Source: an uncultured Eubacteriales bacterium | GTDB taxonomy: Bacteria; Bacillota; Clostridia; Lachnospirales; Lachnospiraceae | Length of the DNA: 7,092 nucleotides | NCBI GenBank assembly: GCA_949297565.1 | Contig: CASFUI010000277.1 | Span: 1-7,092, forward strand | Direction of reading: 5' to 3' | Part shown: piece by piece, positions 1 to 4,301 of the stretch | Position numbering within the stretch: position 1 is the first letter of the stretch | How the letters are laid out: every line of letters starts with the position of its first letter | Made by a program: the position numbers and the translations under genes | Notes under the pieces: model-generated | Databases searched by the model: none | Seen by the model: only the letters and a program-made list of their open reading frames with translations | What the model was told of the DNA's origin: nothing

Positions 1-49
1 AAAGAGCAATAAGTATACCAATTAATTTTTTCTTCTTCATGCGTATCAT
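1..49 (-). CDS. Lipoprotein, N-terminal signal peptide only (partial, cut by window edge)
   Basis: Only the first 16 codons are in the window: MIRMKKKKLIGILIAL, reading leftward off the edge. It is identical over this span to the start of the lipoprotein gene at 985, so it is a paralogue with a Lys-rich n-region and hydrophobic core of a lipoprotein signal peptide; its lipobox lies outside the window. The ATG at 49 is preceded by an AAGGAAAGG ribosome binding site. It has its own promoter copy (-10 at 70-75, -35 at 93-98) and lies downstream of the terminator of the neighbouring copy, so it is probably a separate transcription unit. The mature protein cannot be described from here. Confidence 0.7.
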   Translation of the reverse strand, partial: MIRMKKKKLIGILIAL

Positions 50-69
50 TATTCCTTTCCTTATAAATG

Positions 70-98
70 ATTATAACAATCTTCTATTGAAGAAGCAA
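70..98 (-). promoter_or_regulatory. Minus-strand promoter of the leftmost lipoprotein gene
   Basis: Read on the minus strand, TTGCTT (93-98) and TATAAT (70-75) are separated by 17 nt, and the -10 box lies 20 nt upstream of the ATG at 49. The -35 matches the consensus only in TTG, but the perfect -10, correct spacing and conservation of the same arrangement in the second repeat copy support it. Confidence 0.5.
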
Positions 99-138
99 TT
101 GATTTGGAAACAGATCATTGAAGCAGAATCGAATTCAG

Positions 139-174
139 AAAAAATCCCACTACCCGTAAAACAGGCAGTGGGAT
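139..174 (-). terminator. Rho-independent terminator of the lipoprotein gene at 185-985
   Basis: The inverted repeat 144-154 / 164-174 (atcccactacc and ggcagtgggat) forms an 11-bp stem with a 9-nt loop. On the minus strand one pair is a G-U wobble and the stem is followed by a run of T. It lies about 10 nt beyond the stop codon at 185-187, as expected for an intrinsic terminator of that gene. Confidence 0.85.
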
Positions 175-184
175 AAGCGGTCAA

Positions 185-985
185 TTACTGACGTGCGCCA
201 CAGCGTGAGCAATCGGTATAATCGTAAACCTGTTCGTCGTGGGCAGGAACGTCAACTACAGGGTACGAATCGACGACTTTGTAAGAATAACTGTCACAGT
301 TATCCCAGAAGTCCATGACAATGTGGTTGATTGCCTCATCAGCAGTGTTGAATTGAGCGCCACAACCGTTGCAAACTTGCTTTTTCACGGTTTCGGTGTG
401 ACTCTGTTCGTCAATATGTACAGTCTTATAGTGGTCAGTCCAGTTGTGACCGAGTGCGGATGCTCCGTTTTCAGTGTAGGAGTCACCACAACCGCTGCAT
501 TTGTATGTACGAACACCGTCGGAAGTACATGTGGCAGCCGTTTCGCTTACAAGAGTATAACTGTGCTGATGGGACGGCTGACCGGAACTTCCGGAACTGC
601 TCGAAGAATTAGGGTTACTGCTGCTTCCGGAATTACCCGGTTTGCTCTGTGAAGAACTGTTACCGGAAGTTATTGGGGTAGTATCAGAAACGGAATTACC
701 AGATGATTTTTGAGTGGAAACTGTATTTTCGGAACTGCTGTTATTGCTGTTTGTTTCGTCCTTGTTCGTTTCTGCGGCTTATTCTTTTGTTTCAGACTCT
801 TCCGTTTTGGAGTCGTCTTTCTTATCTTTAGCAGATACAGTTGTTTGTTTTTCTGTTTCTGAACTGCTTTTCGTTATTTTGTCATTTCCTCTGCCACAGG
901 AAGTTATCAGACAGGCAGACAGGCAGATAAACAGACAAAGAGCAATAAGTATACCAATTAATTTTTTCTTCTTCATGCGTATCAT
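185..985 (-). pseudogene. Ser-rich, CxxC zinc-ribbon-like surface lipoprotein, interrupted by one in-frame stop
   Basis: Read from ATG 985 to TAA 185 this is 266 codons in a single frame, broken only by TAA at codon 69 (779-781). The N-terminus is a lipoprotein signal: MIRMKKKK, a hydrophobic core, and lipobox LSAC with Cys25 (a second candidate is ITSC, Cys30). After the stop the same frame continues through a Ser/Asn/Gly-rich linker of about 65 residues. It ends in a Cys-rich domain with CxxC pairs (CSGCGDSY, VCNGCGAQF, DCSRCGARQ) and the segment ALGHNW, a pattern familiar from clostridial surface proteins. RBS AAGGAAAGG precedes ATG 985, and a terminator follows the stop. The downstream part shows no decay, so the stop may be recent, suppressed, or a sequencing error. 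Function is unknown; the protein would be membrane-anchored outside the cell and might bind zinc. Confidence 0.75.
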
Positions 986-1036
986 TATTCCTTTCCTTAT
1001 AGATGATTATAATAATCTTCTATTGAAGAAGCAATT
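937..1036. repeat. Direct repeat copy 2 (lipoprotein gene start region)
   Basis: Second copy of the 100-bp repeat at 1-100, 98 of 100 positions identical. It holds the signal-peptide codons, RBS and promoter of the lipoprotein gene starting at 985. Outside the repeat the flanks differ (gatttgg after copy 1, aaaatag after copy 2). Confidence 0.95.
1006..1034 (-). promoter_or_regulatory. Minus-strand promoter of the interrupted lipoprotein gene
   Basis: On the minus strand TTGCTT (1029-1034), a 17-nt spacer and TATAAT (1006-1011) lie 20 nt upstream of the ATG at 985. The arrangement is identical to that in the first repeat copy. Confidence 0.5.
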
Positions 1037-1074
1037 AAAATAGAGAACTCATACTATAGACGAATATTTGTTAA

Positions 1075-1269
1075 TGCCTAATTCCTCGCTTGGAGACCAT
1101 GAAAAAACGCAGCGTGACCACATATGCCATCATTTATAAGCATTTTGTCAGTCATTATACAATGACTATGTTAAAAAGAAAACAAAGTGTTACAATGAAT
1201 ACGTTAGAAAAATCATGCGGTATTCTTAACTGCACAGCCGATGATATTGTGCGGTTTGAAAAAGACTGA
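1075..1269 (+). pseudogene. Small Xre/Cro-type HTH regulator with damaged 5' end
   Basis: The frame ending at TGA 1267-1269 reads PRLETMKKRSVTTYAIIYK, then a diverged middle, then VTMNTLEKSCGILNCTADDI and VRFEKD. The LEK-C-ILNCT-DDIVRFE block and the LETMKKR-VTTYA start match the compact one-domain Xre regulators (about 65-70 residues) of Firmicutes, in which the C-terminal helix follows the recognition helix. The frame has no good start: ATG 1099 is only 3 nt from a GGAG and would delete the first helix, and a stop codon lies at 1072-1074. An ATG at 1074 in the next frame (MPN) would restore a full-length protein with a one-base shift, so I read it as frameshifted. Its target is unknown. Hairpin 1259-1302 overlaps the stop codon. 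Confidence 0.55.
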
Positions 1270-1391
1270 TGCAGGGGTGCGAGTCCCTGCATAGGTCTTT
1301 TTGGGGGAAAGGCAAGAGAGGAAAAGTCTCTTGCAAAATATGGCGAAAAGAACGTAGTGGTCGCTGTATTTTGCTACAAACATACCGCATG
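1214..1391 (+). ncRNA. Candidate multi-branched structured RNA, class not recognised
   Basis: A 10-bp perfect closing stem (catgcggtat 1214-1223 with ataccgcatg 1382-1391) encloses four local stems. These are 1232-1236/1248-1252 (5 bp), 1259-1276/1285-1302 (18 positions), 1312-1319/1327-1334 (8 bp perfect, 7-nt loop) and 1335-1345/1362-1372 (11 bp with two G-U wobbles, extendable by GC to 13). The wobble pairs would be A-C mismatches on the other strand, which favours plus-strand RNA. The 5' arm and first stem overlap the end of the damaged Xre gene, which weakens the case for a single evolved RNA. It does not look like tRNA, tmRNA, RNase P, 6S or a riboswitch I know, and no reverse transcriptase or nuclease gene sits beside it as a retron or guide RNA would have. 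Confidence 0.35.
1259..1302. terminator. Long stem-loop overlapping the Xre stop codon, probable (bidirectional) terminator
   Basis: Arms 1259-1276 and 1285-1302 pair over 18 positions with one wobble (T1267-G1294) and one mismatch (G1268-A1293), closing an 8-nt loop gtgcgagt. The outer pairs are A:T runs, so either strand reads as a GC-rich stem followed by five T, as in an intrinsic terminator. The wobble forms only in plus-strand RNA. It may instead be one element of the larger structured RNA proposed at 1214-1391. Confidence 0.55.
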
Positions 1392-1759
1392 GGATAACGG
1401 GCCTGATTTTTGCTGCGCTGTTTTGTAACGACAAACGAAAACTATCGGGAGTAATACGATTGAAAAGGTTGGCGAATATTTAACAATATATTATAATATA
1501 ACCATAACAGATAGAACAGAAATTGTATGTTTAAGATTGGTTATTTATCATTTCATGCGAGTGTGAAAATCCATTATTCCGGGGTACAATACAGCAACCC
1601 GGATATAAACCCAAATATCACATAAGAGAATGAATCCTATCAAAGAAATGAAAACAGAGAATATAGAAAAACAGCCATTTCCGGCGGTATGGCGCAAGCC
1701 GATGAGCTGCGAAAAAAATACGCCCGCGAACACGTCGCGCGAATTGCCGGGAAAGGGCG
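1392..1759. other. Region without an intact gene; degenerate coding fragments
   Basis: No complete gene is visible. A small hairpin gttttgt-aacg-acaaac lies at 1420-1436. Plus-strand fragments look protein-like but are broken. One is IPHGITGLIFAALF within a frame running 1358-1488. Another is NPLFRGTIQQPGYKPKYH, stopped near 1632. After a shift, ENREYRK and GGMAQADELRKKYAREHVAR run to a stop at 1779-1781. The 1681-1760 stretch is clearly more GC-rich than its surroundings. A short stem ccgggg..acccgg lies at about 1579-1602. I do not recognise the fragments; the region looks like eroded acquired DNA. Confidence 0.4.
1469..1497 (+). promoter_or_regulatory. Possible plus-strand promoter
   Basis: TTGGCG (1469-1474), 17-nt spacer and a perfect TATAAT (1492-1497). 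No intact gene follows it closely, so it may be a relic promoter of the eroded gene region or drive an undetected RNA. In AT-rich DNA such matches also occur by chance. Confidence 0.3.
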
Positions 1760-2092
1760 TTGCTTGGTAATTCACGTGTAGAGAAAAATTCTGCTGAGCG
1801 TGAATTTTATTTTTACATTGCATGCGAAATCGGGCAAAATTTGTTGTCAGATTGTAATGGATTGATTTATTTCTCTGTCCCGGCACTCAGGTGGGTAGTG
1901 TTTTCTAATCATACTGAAAATGGCATGCGTGGAGAGGCCTTGCAGGAGGCGGAGCTCTATAGTTATATGGAATGGCTTACAAACTTGGGGTTGTCTCACG
2001 CAAAGACGCCTGAATTAGAGGTCTAAACGGAAAAAGATAGTACTTTGGACGAATATTGGTTGCCGATTCAAAACAGTGAAAAACGTAAATAA
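1760..2092 (+). pseudogene. C-terminal remnant of AraC-family regulator, GyrI-like effector-binding domain
   Basis: The frame from about 1760 reads EREFYFYIACEIGQ, then LIYFSVPALRWVVFSNHTEN, then AELYSYMEWLTNLGLSHAKT and PELEV, then TAA (2024-2026), and continues in frame TEKDSTLDEYWLPIQNSEKRK to a second TAA at 2090-2092. This follows the second half of GyrI-like small-molecule-binding domains: a FYYYIA strand, an 'IPA-TWAVF' strand, 'YTEWLPNSGYEHAGTPELEVY', and a final 'WIPI' strand. The stop sits exactly where the family has Tyr, so TAT/TAC to TAA is the simplest explanation. The DNA-binding domain and first half of the sensor domain are missing, and the only start in frame is a TTG without RBS. 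It is 5'-truncated and carries a nonsense mutation, so not functional as a regulator. Confidence 0.7.
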
Positions 2093-2114
2093 GAAGCCGC
2101 GAAGAGAAAAAGAT

Positions 2115-2144
2115 TTGACATAATTATTTGTCATAATGTTTTAG
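2115..2144 (+). promoter_or_regulatory. Weak promoter/operator candidate upstream of the DUF1848 gene
   Basis: A TTGACA box at 2115-2120 lies about 120 nt before the DUF1848 start. No good -10 follows at 17 nt; at 18 nt there is only TTTTAG (2139-2144). The box is also one arm of an inverted repeat TGACA-N8-TGTCA (2116-2120 / 2129-2133), which could be a binding site. Support is limited to these matches. Confidence 0.25.
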
Positions 2145-2240
2145 AGTATGTTGAGGATAGAGAAGATAATTTGATTGACGGAAATAACAGAGCGGCTTCA
2201 AAGTATGGTCAAATTTGTTATTATGAGGATACAGACAGAA

Positions 2241-3179
2241 ATGATTTTAAGTGCAAGCAGAAGAACGGATATACCCAATTATTATTCCGAATGGTTTATA
2301 AACAGAGTTAGAGAGGGATTTCTGTATGTCAGAAATCCCATGAACGCCCGGCAGATAAGCAGAATAGATTTATCGCCCGAGGCGGTGGACTGCATTGTTT
2401 TCTGGACTAAAAATCCTGCGCAAATGATAGATAAACTGGGGTATCTGAGGGATTATACATATTATTTTCAGTTTACGCTCACAGGATACGGTAAGGATAT
2501 AGAGCCGCACCTTCCGGACAAAAGAGAGGAGCTTATTCCGATATTCAGGAAACTTTCGGAAAAAACAGGGAAGGAAAAGGTTATATGGAGATATGACCCG
2601 ATTTTTATAAACAAGAGGTATACAGCGGAATATCATTTAAAGGCTTTTGAGGAAATAGCGGATAAGCTTTCCGGCTATACGGAAAAAGTAATTATAAGCT
2701 TTGTTAATTTGTATGCAAAAACACAGCGAAATATGAGACAGCTTGATATTCGGCAGATGACAAATGAGGAAATTGTCAGTCTGGCGGAAAAGATGGCTCA
2801 AATCGCATCACGCTGTAACCTGATAATTGAAACCTGTGCGGAAAAAATTAATCTTGAGCAGGCTGGTATACGGCACGGAAGCTGTATAGACAAAAAATTA
2901 ATTGAGAGACTGTCAGGCTGCAAGCTCAGAGGCGAAAAAGACAGAAATCAGAGACAAGAATGCGGGTGCATTGAAAGTGTGGATATAGGGGCATACGATA
3001 CCTGCCTTAACGGCTGCAAATATTGTTATGCGAATTATAATGATGACATGGTAAAGGAGAAGGTAAAACTGTATGATGAAAAATCTCCGTTACTATGCGG
3101 ATATACCACAGCCGATGACAGGATTACAGACAGAAAGGTCAGGTCATTAAAGGACATGCAGATGGTTTTTTTTGATTAA
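2241..3179 (+). CDS. DUF1848 family protein with Cys-rich, radical-SAM-like CxxxCxxC segment
   Basis: A 312-residue protein of the DUF1848 family, complete and of usual length. Hallmarks in order: SASRRTDIP at 4-12, RNPMN at 31-35, VFWTKNP at 53-59, WRYDPI at 116-121, and a Cys-rich C-terminal part. There, C215, C227, C241 and C243 precede CLNGCKYCYAN, a Cx3Cx2C triad at C255, C259 and C262 resembling a [4Fe-4S] cluster site, but at the C-terminus rather than the N-terminus as in ordinary radical SAM enzymes. The reaction is unknown to me. I chose ATG 2241 because the family starts MILSASRRTDIP; GAGGA (2225-2229) is 11 nt upstream, a long but usable spacing. The frame stays open to TTG 2175, with ATGs at 2205 and 2223, but neither has a better RBS. 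It stands alone: eroded DNA lies upstream and the Rrf2 promoter begins 34 nt downstream. Confidence 0.85.
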   Translation: MILSASRRTDIPNYYSEWFINRVREGFLYVRNPMNARQISRIDLSPEAVDCIVFWTKNPAQMIDKLGYLRDYTYYFQFTLTGYGKDIEPHLPDKREELIPIFRKLSEKTGKEKVIWRYDPIFINKRYTAEYHLKAFEEIADKLSGYTEKVIISFVNLYAKTQRNMRQLDIRQMTNEEIVSLAEKMAQIASRCNLIIETCAEKINLEQAGIRHGSCIDKKLIERLSGCKLRGEKDRNQRQECGCIESVDIGAYDTCLNGCKYCYANYNDDMVKEKVKLYDEKSPLLCGYTTADDRITDRKVRSLKDMQMVFFD

Positions 3180-3212
3180 ATTTCAGCGGATGCAGCTGCA
3201 AAACCGCAATAA

Positions 3213-3241
3213 TTGACATTACACCGCCGAGGATGTAAAAT
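3213..3241 (+). promoter_or_regulatory. Promoter of the Rrf2-family regulator gene
   Basis: TTGACA (3213-3218), 17-nt spacer, TAAAAT (3236-3241). It contains an inverted TTACA (3219-3223) and TGTAA (3234-3238) separated by 10 nt, and TTGACATTACA here is repeated exactly in the peptide promoter at 3993. An inverted repeat tataa-tcgg-ttata (3251-3264) lies just downstream of the -10. These are candidate autoregulatory operators; which protein binds is inference. Confidence 0.65.
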
Positions 3242-3288
3242 AATCTGAAATATAATCGGTTATAAAAAAGCTGTCAGGAGGTATTTTT

Positions 3289-3729
3289 GTGCAAATTTCC
3301 AGCAGATTTACGATTGCCATTCATATATTTGCCTGCATTGAAACTTTTAAAGAGGACTATAAAATTACAAGCGATTTTCTTTCATCAAGTATCAATGTAA
3401 ATCCTGTAATTATACGAAAGCTTCTCTCGCAGTTGAAGAGTGCGGGACTGATTGAGGTGGCAAGGGGAACGGGTGGAACTGCAATCACCAGACCTATTGA
3501 TGAGATAACATTTTATGATGTGTACAAGGCGGTAGATTTGTTGGAGGACGGAGAGCTGTTTCACTTTCATGAAAATCCGAATCCAAACTGTCTGGTTGGG
3601 AAAAATATTCATAATGCGCTGGATGACAAGCTTTTAAAAATACAGGAAGCAATGGAAAATGAGATGAAAAAATATACTATTGCTGATGTTGTTAATGATA
3701 TAAAGAAATATATTGAAAAATCTAAATAA
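3289..3729 (+). CDS. Rrf2-family transcriptional regulator lacking the usual Fe-S cysteine triad
   Basis: A 146-residue protein with the Rrf2 fold order: SSRFTIAIHIFACIE helix at the N-terminus, winged helix about 27-72 (SSSINVNPVIIRKLLSQLK as recognition region, ARGTGGTAI as wing), then LEDGELFHFHENPNPNCLVG and a long dimerisation helix about 109-146. The start is GTG 3289 with a strong AGGAGG at 3276-3281, 7 nt upstream. Fe-S Rrf2 proteins such as IscR and NsrR carry three Cys in the 90-110 region. Here only C101 is present there (plus C16 and nearby H92, H94, H108), so it resembles the YwnA-like, cluster-free branch and may sense through C101 or a ligand. It faces the peptide operon, shares a promoter motif with it, and is followed by two terminators. 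Likely local regulator; target not proven. Confidence 0.85.
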   Translation: MQISSRFTIAIHIFACIETFKEDYKITSDFLSSSINVNPVIIRKLLSQLKSAGLIEVARGTGGTAITRPIDEITFYDVYKAVDLLEDGELFHFHENPNPNCLVGKNIHNALDDKLLKIQEAMENEMKKYTIADVVNDIKKYIEKSK

Positions 3730-3731
3730 TA

Positions 3732-3757
3732 AAAAGTACGGTGTGATTGTGCTTTTT
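3732..3757 (+). terminator. First terminator after the Rrf2 gene
   Basis: AAAAAGTAC (3732-3740 region) pairs with GTGCTTTTT (about 3749-3757) around a short loop, one pair being a T-G wobble, and ends in five T. It starts within a few nt of the Rrf2 stop codon. The stem is weak in G+C, so it may act together with the stronger hairpin that follows. Confidence 0.5.
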
Positions 3758-3760
3758 AAT

Positions 3761-3807
3761 ACACCCCATGAGTCAGAGCAGAAGTCTGATTTATGGGGTG
3801 TTTTTTT
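3761..3807 (+). terminator. Strong Rho-independent terminator after the Rrf2 gene
   Basis: Perfect 9-bp stem acaccccat (3761-3769) / atggggtgt (3793-3801), with an inner stem tcaga/tctga, followed by an uninterrupted T run to 3807. It isolates the Rrf2 gene from the peptide operon. The T run also serves as the 5' arm of the next long hairpin. Confidence 0.85.
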
Positions 3808-3848
3808 ATTCTATAGGAAAGTTCTCTGAACTTCCTATAGAATAAAAA
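3803..3848. repeat. 21-bp near-perfect inverted repeat
   Basis: Arms 3803-3824 and 3828-3848 are complementary over 21 bp with one bulged A and a 3-nt loop (tct); the inner part reads ttctatagga..agttc-tct-gaacttcctatagaa. Flanked by T5 and A5 it could terminate transcripts on either strand. It loosely recalls recombinase half-sites, but no recombinase gene is present in the window. Confidence 0.8.
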
Positions 3849-3908
3849 TGCTCCGCAGGATCGCAGAGGCGCGGAAAGGTAATTATTCTTACAAATCCGC
3901 ACCTTGCG

Positions 3909-3932
3909 AAAGAGTTCGCAAGCGAACTCTTT
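3909..3932. repeat. 10-bp perfect hairpin in intergenic element
   Basis: aaagagttcg (3909-3918), loop caag, cgaactcttt (3923-3932). Together with the 3803-3848 palindrome and the GC-rich stretch between them (ctccgcaggatcgcagaggc at about 3851-3870), it makes a compact hairpin-rich element between the Rrf2 terminator and the peptide promoter. It may be a dispersed intergenic repeat or a minus-strand terminator. Confidence 0.65.
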
Positions 3933-3992
3933 ATTCCAAAGCATGTCTGTATGTCAGACCTGATAATTTAATAAAAAATTTTAATGTAACCA

Positions 3993-4021
3993 TTGACATT
4001 ACAACCATACTTTGATAATAT
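3993..4021 (+). promoter_or_regulatory. Promoter of the ACGX peptide operon
   Basis: TTGACA at 3993-3998. The -10 is either GATAAT (4014-4019, 15-nt spacer) or TAATAT (4016-4021, 17-nt spacer). TTGACATTACA is identical to the Rrf2 gene promoter at 3213. Half-site-like words surround it: TGTAA at 3985-3989 and ATTACAAC at 3998-4005, the latter recurring at 4041-4048. The start point should fall at about 4026-4028, within the following palindrome. Confidence 0.65.
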
Positions 4022-4025
4022 ACAT

Positions 4026-4048
4026 GTTGTAATAATGATTATTACAAC
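4026..4048. promoter_or_regulatory. Perfect 23-bp palindrome, Fur/PerR-family-like operator at the transcription start
   Basis: Arms gttgtaataat (4026-4036) and attattacaac (4038-4048) are perfectly complementary around one central G. The inner 7-1-7 core (4030-4044) reads TAATAAT-G-ATTATTA. Known Bacillus 7-1-7 boxes are TGATAAT-N-ATTATCA for Fur and TTATAAT-N-ATTATAA for PerR; this core differs from each only at the second base of each arm. Placed over the expected start point and upstream of the RBS, it would repress. In mRNA it would also form a 5' hairpin. The binder could alternatively be the Rrf2 protein. Confidence 0.65.
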
Positions 4049-4070
4049 AAAACAAAAGGAGGAATATCAA

Positions 4071-4301
4071 ATGGCATTAAAAAATCTTTTCGGAAGAGGC
4101 AAAGAGACAACTTCGGCAGCATGCGGAACAGCCTGCGGGGCAGGAGACAAGAAACCTGCGGCATGTGGAACAGCATGCGGAGCAGGAGATAAGAAGGAAG
4201 AAAAGCCTGCGGCATGCGGAACGGCCTGCGGAGCAGGAGATAAGAAGGAAGAAAAGCCGGCAGCATGTGGAACAGCCTGCGGAACGGGAGACAAGAAATA
4301 G
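4071..4301 (+). CDS. ACGX-repeat peptide, putative RiPP precursor (76 residues, eight Cys)
   Basis: Short N-terminal segment MALKNLFGRGKETTS, then four units of AACGTACG(A/T)GDKK at residues 16-28, 30-42, 47-59 and 64-76, joined by P or EEKP. Cysteines lie at 18/22, 32/36, 49/53 and 66/70, always Cx3C, each within an Ala-Cys-Gly-X word. It has no signal peptide, membrane segment or classical long leader; repeats run to the last residue. The start ATG 4071 has AGGAGG (4057-4062) 8 nt upstream; a longer frame back to 3993 would start inside the promoter and is rejected. It is followed by a radical SAM/SPASM enzyme, and the pair matches the named ACGX-repeat peptide system as I recall it. It is presumably the substrate, modified at Cys or the neighbouring residue. 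The alternative is an unmodified metal-binding peptide. The product's structure and role are not known to me. Confidence 0.85.
   Translation: MALKNLFGRGKETTSAACGTACGAGDKKPAACGTACGAGDKKEEKPAACGTACGAGDKKEEKPAACGTACGTGDKK
4116..4298 (+). repeat. Four tandem coding repeats of the ACGX peptide
   Basis: Units at 4116-4154, 4158-4196, 4209-4247 and 4260-4298, the last two with a 51-bp period including the EEKP linker. Units 2 and 3 differ at three codons, all synonymous. Units 3 and 4 differ at six synonymous codons (linker Pro included) and one replacement (GCA Ala to ACG Thr). Confidence 0.95.

Larger units (their letters stand above)
1..100. repeat. Direct repeat copy 1 (lipoprotein gene start region)
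   Basis: Positions 1-100 match 937-1036 with only two mismatches (A66 versus G1002, C77 versus T1013). The left end is cut by the window edge, so the repeat may be longer. It covers the first 16 lipoprotein codons, the RBS and the minus-strand promoter, and similarity stops just upstream of the -35 box. This is the footprint of a tandem gene duplication or of recombination between paralogues. Confidence 0.95.

Noticed and set aside
239..1043. Plus-strand frames over the lipoprotein region
   Set aside because: They are antisense shadows of the Ser-rich minus-strand gene, lacking RBS and domain similarity.
1069..1080. Second AraC/GyrI C-terminal relic (gacgaatatt shared with 2048-2057)
   Set aside because: Only ten bases match and the neighbouring translation does not follow the family.
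1272..1289. tRNA T-arm (gcaggg..gtgcgagt..ccctgc)
   Set aside because: The loop has eight nt, the canonical TTC is TGC, and no acceptor, D or anticodon arm surrounds it.
1318..1328. RNase P RNA core word (GAGGAAA-GUC)
   Set aside because: The second conserved region (ACAGAA..GGCUUA) and the overall fold are absent.
1214..1391. Retron msr-msd RNA
   Set aside because: The closing inverted repeat and long hairpin are suggestive, but no reverse transcriptase gene lies nearby and no conserved branch-point AGC is placed after the first arm.
1548..1886. 112-codon minus-strand frame
   Set aside because: No RBS or family resemblance; it lies antisense to the AraC/GyrI remnant and looks like chance.
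3809..3842. FRT-like recombination site
   Set aside because: The arms share a CTTCCTATA-like word with FRT, but the bases, arm order and spacer length differ (3-nt loop instead of 8), and no recombinase is present.
4042..4294. Minus-strand repeat proteins opposite the ACGX peptide
   Set aside because: Their repeats are only the mirror of the coding repeats; the plus frame has RBS, promoter and family match.
4116..4298. CRISPR array
   Set aside because: The repeats are in-frame coding units without unique spacers between them.
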